From CAMCXT01 sp046302715 (GTDB taxonomy: Bacteria; Bacteroidota; Bacteroidia; M30B66), in assembly GCA_046302715.1 (NCBI GenBank), contig JBKCHQ010000262.1, positions 1 through 14,668 of the forward strand: a stretch of DNA of 14,668 bases, read 5' to 3'. Positions 1-6,102 of this stretch are shown here, in pieces (positions within the stretch are counted from its first letter, which is position 1; each line of letters begins with the position of its first letter). Position numbers and translations under genes: made by a program. The notes below the pieces were generated by a model. It was not told the origin of the DNA, did no database searches, and worked only from the letters and a program-made list of their open reading frames with translations.

Positions 1-882
1 CATTAAATATTCTTTAACATAGTCTCTAATCGCATCTATATTATTTTTATTTATTGCTCTTCGCTCAGCGGCATCAATTAAACGCTCAAATGCTTCAGTA
101 GTATGCAATGACTGAGGGTATTTCGCCAAAAAGTTTTCATAGGCCTCAACTGAATTAGTGTTTAATGAGGCTTGGAACATTTCACGAGCAGCAACCATTT
201 CAGATTTAATACTTTTAGCTTTGGGCAAAAAATGAGAATTTTGGTGCGAAGAAATGAATTCATCTATAGCATATTCTGTTTTTTTATTTAAGGCAATGTT
301 CAACTCTAAGGAATCTCGATGCCGCAATACCCTGCCCTTTATTTCGGATTTAGGGTACAAACTTAGCCAATTACTAAATTCCTCAGGGTTGCTAGAATCA
401 TATATGCTATAATACTCATCTCTCATAAAGGATTGTTTATACTCGAAATGAATTTTGAACTCCTTCGTGTTTCTGTTGACTTTATAAAAATCACTTCTAA
501 AAACATCTATAATTATTGGAAGTCCAAAAGTTAATGGGCTTAATAGTATGTCCTTTGCTAGTGGACCACCCCTAACAGATCTTTTAACTGTTATAGTCTG
601 TTGTTCATAATTAGGATGAATCAAGTCAATGGTAGTTTTCTTACGTTTAAGACTGATGCTCAAAGCCAATTTTCCATTGTTGCTTTTAGACTCTTCTGTT
701 CCATTTATAGCGACAAAATCTTGCACATTATCAGAATAAATATTTACTGTACTATTGGATCTTTTGTCATAACTATCGTATTTGTAAGATGCGCAAGAAT
801 TCAAAAGAGCCAAAAATAAACACAGTATACAATATCTATATTTTATACACTTTTTGACTAAACCAAAGTACATTTTACTCAT
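1..882 (-). CDS. PEGA-like / helical-repeat lipoprotein, N-terminal part (3' end outside window)
   Basis: An open frame of 294 codons starts with ATG at 882 and runs off the left edge without a stop. Residues about 12-29 are hydrophobic and end in a lipobox, L-N-S-C with Cys30, so this should be a lipoprotein exported by Sec and lipidated by Lgt/LspA. Residues about 44-148 resemble a PEGA-type beta domain: a short beta-rich stretch, then a Gly/Leu/Ile-rich hydrophobic segment (113-127) and an FYKV motif, an arrangement common in Bacteroidota surface proteins. From about 155 on there are helical units with a recurring 'YP.S' signature (YPKS 176-179, YPQS 255-258), like the N-terminal region of the WG-repeat protein at 8473-10578. 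The C-terminal domain is not visible. No specific function is recognised. ATG at 873 is an alternative start, but 882 gives the more basic n-region. The reading frame is clear; the domain name is less certain. Confidence 0.8.
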   Translation of the reverse strand, partial: MSKMYFGLVKKCIKYRYCILCLFLALLNSCASYKYDSYDKRSNSTVNIYSDNVQDFVAINGTEESKSNNGKLALSISLKRKKTTIDLIHPNYEQQTITVKRSVRGGPLAKDILLSPLTFGLPIIIDVFRSDFYKVNRNTKEFKIHFEYKQSFMRDEYYSIYDSSNPEEFSNWLSLYPKSEIKGRVLRHRDSLELNIALNKKTEYAIDEFISSHQNSHFLPKAKSIKSEMVAAREMFQASLNTNSVEAYENFLAKYPQSLHTTEAFERLIDAAERRAINKNNIDAIRDYVKEYLM

Positions 883-1100
883 GTTTTGTGTGTATGATTT
901 AAAATAAAAGTATTAATCTTGGAAACTTGTCCCAAATAGTTTTTATGTTTTAACAAGGACAAAATTAAAATAAAACTTAAATGCAAGTCAAATTATTTTA
1001 AGACTTAAACTTGTAGGCTACCCCTTTTTTTCGGACCATTCAAAATTAGAATTTCAAACATTCATTGCCAATTTTTAATAATCCATTGATATTTAATATT
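883..1100. other. AT-rich intergenic stretch, no gene seen
   Basis: This stretch separates the start of the lipoprotein gene from the transposase fossil. It is very AT-rich with many stops in all frames. I saw no clear TAnnTTTG promoter for the leftward lipoprotein gene; the nearest is a TAnnTTTA-like match reading leftward near 905-915. A run of seven T residues lies around 1024-1030. The left end of the insertion-sequence fossil probably falls somewhere here, but no terminal inverted repeat could be recognised. Confidence 0.5.
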
Positions 1101-1521
1101 TTAAGGATTTTTGGATATTTTTGTGTTGTAGTCTATCATCCATTCCTCGGCCAATATTCTTACTTCTTTAAGATTTCCCAAAACGTGGGTATTGGAAGCT
1201 CTTTTCTGAACGAACCGTCAAAATCGATCTACAAATGCGTTTTCCGTTGGCTTTCCTAGCCATATAAAAACAACTTTATGCTGTTATCCTGACACCATAA
1301 ATCAAGTTTGTCGGATATAAATTCAGGTCCATTGCCTACTCGGATTATATAGGGTAGTCCAAGCCTTTCTTTAAGATTTTCCATTACAAGTATTACGCGC
1401 AACGCCGGTACGGAGGTATCGATAATTAGCCAGTATTTTTTTATTTAAAGTCATCGATTATATTCAGCGCTCTAAATTTTTGACCCTCCCATAAACTATA
1501 ATCGAAACAGGCAATATTGAT
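1101..1521 (-). pseudogene. Decayed IS3-family transposase (integrase/DDE domain) remnant
   Basis: Read leftward from about 1521, the sequence spells a recognisable IS3-family rve/DDE domain broken by at least four frame changes and stops. Segments in order are: LWEGQKFRALNIIDDF (frame closes at 1441), a 56-codon run (1426-1259) containing IDTSVPALRV and then RVGNGPEFISDKLDLW, GKPTENAFVDRF (1256-1221), DGSFRKEL (1219 onward), and EVRILAEEWMIDYN (1166 to a stop at 1101-1103). Known transposases of this family have DNGPEF and NAFVERF at the second and third catalytic positions. Here the Asp is Gly (VGNGPEF) and the Glu is Asp (FVDRF), and the first Asp region is not recognisable. The element is therefore dead and old. 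The N-terminal half, the orfA helix-turn-helix gene and the terminal repeats were not found. Family assignment is confident; the IS3 subgroup is not. Confidence 0.85.
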
Positions 1522-1596
1522 TTGATGGCATCTATTCCGCTCGAAGCCGACGAAATTGAAGATTTGATGAGCCGAAGGAAGGCGGGGGTGCATTGA
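1516..1596 (+). pseudogene. Possible orphan C-terminal tail of a truncated gene
   Basis: A plus-strand frame reads IDLMASIPLEADEIEDLM and then SRRKAGVH before TGA at 1594-1596. It has the amphipathic, charge-rich look of a real protein C-terminus and is more GC-rich than its surroundings. It begins exactly where the antisense transposase similarity fades out (about 1510-1521). That fits a chromosomal gene whose 5' part was lost when the insertion sequence landed. I do not recognise the family. The alternative is a chance open stretch, since it is only 27 codons; an in-frame ATG at 1525 would give a 23-aa peptide. Confidence 0.25.
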
Positions 1597-1640
1597 GAAA
1601 TAAAGCTTGTAATTAAGAATAACGAGCTTACATACTTTAT

Positions 1641-2303
1641 TTAACGAATCCTACGAATTAGCCTTCTGTGGCTTGACGGGTGCCGCAGCGAATGATGAAC
1701 CTCGCCAAAATTATGCGGATCTGTAACATATCGGTATGCATAATTGGCAAGCGCAATTCGCCGGTTCTCGTTTTCGAACAAAAGCATCAGCTCTGCAATA
1801 TGCCTCGAAGTAAATGTATGGATCGAAATAACGTTTTCTGCTGCTCGTAATCGCTCGCTTTCATTCGAAATTCCAATAAGATGCTCCACCACAGCCTCAA
1901 ACTGTTGGCGATTAATGGCTTCTTTTATTACGATGTCCAGCTCCCGCTCGCCACGGTTAAGTTTTCGTCGCTTTATCGGCTCGGTTGCTGAAACACGAAA
2001 CTGATGAGTAGCATCTATATACGCAGTTGTTAATACATCATTCGGTAAGGTAATCTGCCCCTCGAAAACCGATTTGCGTATTTCTGAATTTCCTTTCCGC
2101 ATCAGTTTATAAACATGAAGCTTTTGTTCGCCCTGTGGCAACTCAAAGAAATTCATCACTGAGGATGGTTTATCGAACATTTTACCGTTTAATTCGGCCA
2201 CAAATAGAGTACTGTCATACAATGAAATGCTTAATGCTGCCGACTGAGAGTGAATATTTTGACTAAGAATAATGGCCAGGGAGAAAAATAAAATTTTATG
2301 CAT
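1641..2303 (-). CDS. Secreted DUF4476 domain-containing protein
   Basis: This encodes a 220-aa protein of unknown function. I chose ATG at 2303 over the upstream in-frame ATGs (2342, 2378, 2381) because it starts a typical signal peptide, MHKILFFSLAIILSQNIHSQ, and follows a good promoter match. After the signal comes a beta-rich region (about 25-115) that resembles the front part of other DUF4476 proteins. The C-terminal 90 residues match the DUF4476 pattern: INRQQFEAVVEHL, a conserved F-T-S-x-H-I-A-E-L-M-L-L-F helix, then R-x-A-L-A-N-Y-A-Y and D-P-H-N-F. DUF4476 is an all-helical module seen mainly in Bacteroidota secreted proteins; its role is not known. The C-terminus is Arg/His-rich (HRRLIRRIR). 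The gene is divergent from the SDR gene, with 45 bp between the start codons, and has no co-directional partner. Confidence 0.8.
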   Translation of the reverse strand: MHKILFFSLAIILSQNIHSQSAALSISLYDSTLFVAELNGKMFDKPSSVMNFFELPQGEQKLHVYKLMRKGNSEIRKSVFEGQITLPNDVLTTAYIDATHQFRVSATEPIKRRKLNRGERELDIVIKEAINRQQFEAVVEHLIGISNESERLRAAENVISIHTFTSRHIAELMLLFENENRRIALANYAYRYVTDPHNFGEVHHSLRHPSSHRRLIRRIR

Positions 2304-2324
2304 GGAATTAGCCGACGGTTTACT

Positions 2325-2332
2325 TAGGTTTG
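2325..2332 (+). promoter_or_regulatory. Candidate -7 element (TAGGTTTG) for the SDR gene
   Basis: TAGGTTTG matches TAnnTTTG and ends 16 nt before ATG 2349, which would give a very short leader. No convincing -33 TTG is visible at the right distance (around 2300-2306). It lies back to back with the leftward promoter at 2336-2343, so the two transcription starts would be within a few bases of each other. Confidence 0.35.
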
Positions 2333-2335
2333 TTT

Positions 2336-2366
2336 CAAACATAATGCCATGGAAACAGAACCCAAA
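2336..2366 (-). promoter_or_regulatory. Bacteroidota-type promoter for the DUF4476 gene
   Basis: Reading leftward there is TTTG at 2366-2363, a 19-bp gap, then TATGTTTG at 2343-2336, an exact match to the -33 TTTG / -7 TAnnTTTG consensus and spacing known for Bacteroidota. Transcription would start near 2329, leaving a leader of about 25 nt before ATG 2303. The -33 element lies inside the first codons of the divergent SDR gene. Confidence 0.5.
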
Positions 2367-3236
2367 AACACGCTGCATCAAATGCTTGGCAATACGGTAT
2401 TAAAGGGCAAAAAAATTGTTATCACCGGGGGAGGAACCGGCTTAGGCAAATCCATGGCTCAGATGTTTCTTCAATGTGGGGCCGATGTTTTAATAACCTC
2501 ACGCAAAGAAGATGTACTCCAAAAGACATGCGCTGAACTTTCTGCTATTGGAGGTAAAATAGCCTATGCGGTATGTGATGTGCGTAAGATGGATCAGGTT
2601 GAACTGGCCGTAAATAAAGCTTATGAAGAATTGGGGGGACTAAACGTGTGGCTCAATAACGCTGCCGGCAATTTCATCAGCCCCACCGAACGATTAAGCC
2701 ATAAAGCATTTGATACCATTGTTGACATTGTGCTTAAAGGCACCTACAACTGTACGCTTGCTGCAGGAAAGCGCTGGATTCAAGAAAAAACTAACGGCAC
2801 CTTTCTTAATATCGTTACTACATATTCATGGACCGGATCGGGTTATGTGGTTCCATCAGCCATCGCAAAATCAGGTGTGTTAACCTTAACCCGCAGTTTA
2901 GCCGTGGAGTGGGCTAAATATGGTATTCGTTCAAACGCCATAGCTCCGGGACCATTCCCCACTGAGGGTGCATGGAGCCGACTTTTCCCTAGCGATTTAG
3001 CCGATAAACTCGACCCCCTTCAACGCATTCCGCTTCGTCGCTTTGGCAGCCATGAAGAATTGGCCAATCTGGCAGCTTACCTTGTATCTGATTTTTCGGC
3101 ATACATAAACGGCGAGGTAGTAACCATTGACGGCGGAGAATGGCTGCAAGGTGCGGGGGAGTTCAATGGTTTGGAAGCCATTCCTGCTCCTATGTGGGAT
3201 GCCATTGAATTAATGGTGCGTGGAAAAAAAAGTTGA
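2349..3236 (+). CDS. 2,4-dienoyl-CoA-reductase-like SDR oxidoreductase
   Basis: A 295-aa classical short-chain dehydrogenase. The Rossmann motif TGGGTGLG lies at 26-33 and NNAAGNF at 103-109. Instead of the usual YxxxK motif it has S170-x3-K174, with Tyr159 eleven residues upstream. That is the arrangement in mitochondrial DECR1, whose catalytic Asn148, Tyr199, Ser210 and Lys214 (from memory) correspond to Asn108, Tyr159, Ser170 and Lys174 here. Long stretches such as ETGSGFVVPSA-like TGSGYVVPSA (162-171), EELANLAA and GEFN also follow DECR1. It probably reduces 2,4-dienoyl-CoA with NADPH in beta-oxidation of unsaturated fatty acids, in the cytoplasm. It is unrelated to the flavoprotein FadH of E. 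coli. ATG at 2382 is an alternative start. The gene is monocistronic or precedes the TonB-C gene by 59 bp. Family is sure; substrate is inferred. Confidence 0.88.
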   Translation: METEPKNTLHQMLGNTVLKGKKIVITGGGTGLGKSMAQMFLQCGADVLITSRKEDVLQKTCAELSAIGGKIAYAVCDVRKMDQVELAVNKAYEELGGLNVWLNNAAGNFISPTERLSHKAFDTIVDIVLKGTYNCTLAAGKRWIQEKTNGTFLNIVTTYSWTGSGYVVPSAIAKSGVLTLTRSLAVEWAKYGIRSNAIAPGPFPTEGAWSRLFPSDLADKLDPLQRIPLRRFGSHEELANLAAYLVSDFSAYINGEVVTIDGGEWLQGAGEFNGLEAIPAPMWDAIELMVRGKKS

Positions 3237-3244
3237 GCGAACAC

Positions 3245-3274
3245 TTGTAATTGTCTGATTAATAAATAATTTTA
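3245..3274 (+). promoter_or_regulatory. Weak promoter candidate before the TonB-C gene
   Basis: TTG at 3245-3247, then a 19-bp gap, then TAATTTTA at 3267-3274 (one mismatch to TAnnTTTG). It is followed at once by a run of 14 A (3277-3290), which would form the start of the leader or lie at the transcription start. Confidence 0.28.
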
Positions 3275-3276
3275 TT

Positions 3277-3290
3277 AAAAAAAAAAAAAA
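3277..3290 (+). repeat. Homopolymer run of 14 A
   Basis: Fourteen consecutive A residues end five bases before the ATG at 3296, filling the place where a ribosome-binding site would be. A-rich leaders aid translation in Bacteroidota, but a run this long is also prone to slipped-strand length changes. Confidence 0.9.
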
Positions 3291-3295
3291 TCAGA

Positions 3296-3769
3296 ATGCG
3301 TCGAATTATTTCCCTTGCCCTAATAATGCTTGCATCAGTAAACATTTGGGCACAACAGCCTGCGTCCTCTACAGGATTTAAGCCAAGCGATAGTGATCAA
3401 AATTCGAAGAAAACCGAAAAAGGTAAAAACTACGATGTCAACTATACCGTTTCAAACCAGGAAGCCTATTTTGAGGCAGGCGAAGATTCGTTATTCCGAC
3501 TCTTGTATCACAAAATTAACCTCCCCGAAACTGCCATTCAGGCTAATTTAAACAGCAATGCCATGATTGGTTTTCAAGTCAACTTTGATGGTAAAGTCTC
3601 TAGCGTTTACAGCATCAGCAAGGTGGGTTATGGCATTGACGAACAGCTGCTGGAAGAGTTGTCAACACTTATTTTTAAACCCGCTACTCAAGGCAGTATC
3701 CCATATAGGTCGGAGGTAATAATAGAAATACCAATAAAAGCAGCGTACCTAAAAGACTTAAAACAATAG
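3296..3769 (+). CDS. Small secreted TonB C-terminal-domain-like protein
   Basis: 157 aa. Residues 1-20 (MRRIISLALIMLASVNIWAQ) form a Sec signal peptide, probably cut after the Ala/Gln pair. A polar, low-complexity linker (21-60) follows. From about 68 to 150 the pattern resembles a TonB C-terminal domain (PF03544 type): INLPETAIQANLNS, IGFQVNFDGKVSSV, a helix with LLEELSTLIFKPA and a final strand VIIEIPI. Unlike a true TonB it has no N-terminal membrane anchor of the usual kind and no proline-rich spacer, so it is more likely a soluble periplasmic protein using the fold for protein contacts than an energy transducer. Family assignment comes from motif pattern only; the role is unknown. It follows the SDR gene by 59 bp but probably has its own promoter. 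Confidence 0.75.
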   Translation: MRRIISLALIMLASVNIWAQQPASSTGFKPSDSDQNSKKTEKGKNYDVNYTVSNQEAYFEAGEDSLFRLLYHKINLPETAIQANLNSNAMIGFQVNFDGKVSSVYSISKVGYGIDEQLLEELSTLIFKPATQGSIPYRSEVIIEIPIKAAYLKDLKQ

Positions 3770-3779
3770 TTTTAACACC

Positions 3780-3837
3780 GTTTCTTAACTTCATTTTCTT
3801 TGATTTAATCAACACTGAGACTGAGCGATTAAGAAAC
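3780..3837. repeat. 9-bp inverted repeat with a nested palindrome
   Basis: GTTTCTTAA (3780-3788) and TTAAGAAAC (3829-3837) are perfect inverted copies 40 bp apart. Between them sits TTGAT-TTA-ATCAA (3800-3812). The structure begins 11 bp after the TonB-C stop codon. No T-run follows the distal arm, so it is not a classic terminator. It may help end or stabilise the upstream mRNA. Confidence 0.4.
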
Positions 3838-3872
3838 TAATTTCCCCCATCTTTTGCATTCATTTTATAAAT

Positions 3873-4052
3873 CTACTTTCTAAACATTAGCCTGAATTGA
3901 TTTGCGGAAGCCCCAAGCAAACCCAATCCTATTAAAAGGAAAAAGACAGACGTAGCACCCCATCTTTCAAAACCAGCTTGTATCTCATCCTCCCCTACGA
4001 GGCATTGATTTGAATTGAATGCCTTCACCAAGCATTCTTCAATAACAACAAG
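3873..4052 (-). pseudogene. C-terminal remnant of a membrane-anchored protein
   Basis: A minus-strand frame of 59 codons lies between TAG at 4053-4055 and TAG at 3873-3875. It reads VKAFNSNQCLVGEDEIQAGF, then ERWGATSVFFLLIGLGLLG, then ASANQFRLMFRK. A polar segment with two cysteines is followed by one clear transmembrane helix (about residues 33-50 of the frame) and a short basic tail, as in a C-terminal membrane anchor. The sequence is too protein-like to be chance, but no ATG precedes it and the upstream region is closed in this frame, so it looks like the 3' end of a lost gene. A short protein from GTG at 4028 (51 codons) is the alternative. I do not recognise the family. Confidence 0.45.
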
Positions 4053-4587
4053 CTATGAACAGTATAGAAACTATAGAGGCTCGGTAAAAGAAAGCAAAAG
4101 AGAGAAAAAAAGTGTAAACTAAATCAGGAAAAATATAAAGGGTAGCAAAGGGAAACAGCTGTCCCCGCCCTGTTTCAAGTTCCGAAATATAGTATCAACC
4201 ACAAAGTGGTTTTTACCAACCAATCCATGAACACACTTGTTTGAAAAAAATTAAACGTTTAGCGATTTTGAAACGACTAAAAATTGGATAATTAGTAGCT
4301 TCGCCTTGGGGAAGGGGGGATAGGTTCCTACAAAATCAAGGCATTCCAATCAAATTAACTTACTAACAAAGAATTGAAAAACTCGACCTAATCCAATATG
4401 AATTTCAATTATTTATTGTTCCAGCCAATTGCTTAGCTAACATCAGCTAATGTATATTATCGCTTTTGAGACTTAATATAAAGGCTATGCCGCCATTTAA
4501 AATATTACAAAACAGAAAAATCATATAGGCGGGATTATGTGCCCTTTTTCTGACATCAAATTGCCTTAAAACCAAACCGATTTCCCC
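4053..4587. other. Long gene-free AT-rich stretch before tyrS
   Basis: No frame on either strand looks coding; stops are dense and no family signature is seen. It holds one small hairpin (4197-4214) and otherwise seems to be decayed DNA, perhaps from the gene whose 3' end survives at 3873-4052. The tyrS promoter element lies at its right edge. Confidence 0.6.
4197..4214 (+). terminator. Small hairpin with T-run
   Basis: AACCAC-AAA-GTGGTT forms a perfect 6-bp stem with a 3-nt loop and is followed by three further T residues. It has the form of a weak intrinsic terminator for rightward transcripts, but no gene lies immediately upstream in that direction, so it may be a leftover or chance structure. 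Confidence 0.25.
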
Positions 4588-4595
4588 TAAATTTG
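4588..4595 (+). promoter_or_regulatory. -7 promoter element (TAAATTTG) right at the tyrS start
   Basis: An exact TAnnTTTG match ends only 4 nt before ATG 4600. With transcription starting some 5-8 nt past this element, the mRNA would begin at or just inside the start codon, making it leaderless. The best -33 candidate, TTG at 4561-4563, is 24 bp away, slightly longer than usual. No Shine-Dalgarno sequence is present. Confidence 0.4.
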
Positions 4596-4599
4596 TCGT

Positions 4600-5871
4600 A
4601 TGAATTTTGTTGAAGAATTACGTTGGAGAGGTCTGCTCCACGACATGATACCGGGCACTGAAGAGCTGCTCGCCAAAGAAAAAGTTTCGGCATACATTGG
4701 TTTCGACCCTACAGCTTCATCGTTGCACATTGGTTCGCTGATACCGATTATTTTACTAATGCACCTCCAACGCCATGGACATAAACCCATTGCGCTCGTT
4801 GGCGGAGCTACCGGTATGATTGGCGATCCTTCGTTTAAGGCCGAAGAACGTAAAATGCTCTCTGAAGAAGCATTGCAGAAAAATGTAGCCGGAATTGAAC
4901 GCCAACTGAGATATTATCTAGATTTTGAACAAGGGGCCGAACTTGTAAACAATTACGACTGGTTTAAACCATTTTCCTTACTCGACTTTTTACGTGAAGT
5001 GGGAAAACATATCAGCGTGAACTATATGATGGCCAAGGACTCGGTTAAGAAACGCCTCGAAACAGGCATTTCATTTACCGAATTTAGCTACCAACTTATT
5101 CAAGGATATGACTTCTACTGGCTTTGGAAAAACAAGGGTGTAATGTTGCAAATGGGCGGATCTGATCAGTGGGGCAATATAGTTACGGGCACCGAACTCA
5201 TCCGTCGTATAGCAGGTGGCGAAGCCTATGCCCTCACCGTTCCGCTCGTTACAAAAGCAGACGGGAGTAAGTTTGGAAAGACCGAGCAAGGTAACGTTTG
5301 GCTCGATGCTACATTAACCAGTCCTTACCAGTTTTATCAGTTCTGGCTCAATACATCAGACGAAGATGCGGCACGCTATATCAAGATGTTCACTTTTTTA
5401 CCTCAAACTACCATCGAAGCGCTTGCAGCGGAGCACGCAGTAAATCCGGCACAACGTGTATTACAAAAGAAACTTGCCGAAGAAGTTACCTGTTTGGTAC
5501 ACGGACACGAGGAATACGAAACGGCGCTCGCGGCAACTGCTGTTTTATTTGGGCAAGGGACAAAAGAACAACTGAGTGCCATGCCATTGCAAACGTTTCT
5601 GCAGGTATTTGATGGCGTACCGCAATTTGATATCCCCTTGAACTTTCTGGAAGAAGGCATTCCTGTTTTAGATTTACTGGCTGTGCATAGTACAGTTTTT
5701 GAATCGAAGGGCGAAGCACGTAAAATGATTCAGCAAAATGCCGTTTCATTTAACAAAGAAAAATTCAGCGATGTTGCAGGCACAGTAGGTAAAGGCCATC
5801 TCATTGGAGAAAAATACCTGCTCGTTCAGAAAGGCAAAAAAAATTATTACCTCTTACACTTTACTTCGTGA
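4600..5871 (+). CDS. tyrS: Tyrosyl-tRNA synthetase
   Basis: 423 aa, the usual length for bacterial TyrRS. It attaches tyrosine to tRNA-Tyr using ATP, in the cytoplasm, as a homodimer. The class I signatures are present: HIGS at 43-46 and KFGKT at 224-228 (the KMSKS loop, in the form typical of TyrRS). Further markers are the tyrosine-binding YIGFDPTA (32-39), YQLIQGYDF (164-172) and GGSDQWGN (186-193). Residues about 355-420 form the C-terminal S4-type RNA-binding domain (VLDLLAV... EARKMIQQNAVSFN). ATG 4600 gives the expected N-terminus. The stop codon overlaps the GTG start of the next gene (GTGA), so the three genes to 6795 are probably one transcript. Nothing is truncated or unusual in the protein. 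Confidence 0.97.
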   Translation: MNFVEELRWRGLLHDMIPGTEELLAKEKVSAYIGFDPTASSLHIGSLIPIILLMHLQRHGHKPIALVGGATGMIGDPSFKAEERKMLSEEALQKNVAGIERQLRYYLDFEQGAELVNNYDWFKPFSLLDFLREVGKHISVNYMMAKDSVKKRLETGISFTEFSYQLIQGYDFYWLWKNKGVMLQMGGSDQWGNIVTGTELIRRIAGGEAYALTVPLVTKADGSKFGKTEQGNVWLDATLTSPYQFYQFWLNTSDEDAARYIKMFTFLPQTTIEALAAEHAVNPAQRVLQKKLAEEVTCLVHGHEEYETALAATAVLFGQGTKEQLSAMPLQTFLQVFDGVPQFDIPLNFLEEGIPVLDLLAVHSTVFESKGEARKMIQQNAVSFNKEKFSDVAGTVGKGHLIGEKYLLVQKGKKNYYLLHFTS

Positions 5872-6098
5872 GAATTGTTGATACCATACCGCATCCGCAG
5901 TTAAAAATCAGCATTTTCCAAATGAACGGAAAATATTTGATTAAATTTGAAGCAGGCCCGTACGAGCAGACATACAAGGTTGACGAAACCGAAATTAATA
6001 GTTTGCATGACTTAAAAGAAAAGATAAATGATGAAGTATTGCACCAAATTGCAGCCTGCTTCAGAGCGATGCACACGTTAAATCCATTTAAACAGTAA
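5868..6098 (+). CDS. Conserved hypothetical protein, 76 aa
   Basis: The gene starts at GTG 5868, overlapping the tyrS stop by 4 bp, and ends 4 bp before the DUF4159 gene, so it is translationally coupled. The protein is small, soluble and without signal peptide. It begins MRIVDTIPHPQLKISIFQMN, predicted as beta strands, continues with KYLIKFEAGPYEQTYKV and ends in a helix (DLKEKINDEVLHQIAACF). From memory, similar short proteins occur widely in Bacteroidota, but no function is known to me. The overlap, codon use like the neighbours' and the well-formed protein make it real despite its size and GTG start. Confidence 0.8.
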   Translation: MRIVDTIPHPQLKISIFQMNGKYLIKFEAGPYEQTYKVDETEINSLHDLKEKINDEVLHQIAACFRAMHTLNPFKQ

Positions 6099-6102
6099 AC
6101 CT

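Noticed and set aside
1065..1259. A 64-codon plus-strand open frame
   Set aside because: It is antisense to the transposase fossil and has no protein-like features of its own.
1605..1634. Weak hairpin (AGCTTGT / ACGAGCT) as terminator of the DUF4476 gene
   Set aside because: Seven pairs with a wobble and no clear T-run; too weak to call.
2349..3236. 3-oxoacyl-ACP reductase (FabG)
   Set aside because: The YxxxK motif is replaced by SxxxK with the Tyr eleven residues upstream, and the C-terminus follows DECR1, not FabG.
4003..4024. GGCATT...AATGCC inverted repeat
   Set aside because: Only 6 bp, within the membrane-protein remnant, with no T-run; expected by chance.
5071..5749. Several open frames overlapping tyrS on both strands
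   Set aside because: They are shadows of the secure tyrS frame; cysteine-rich, low-plausibility translations.
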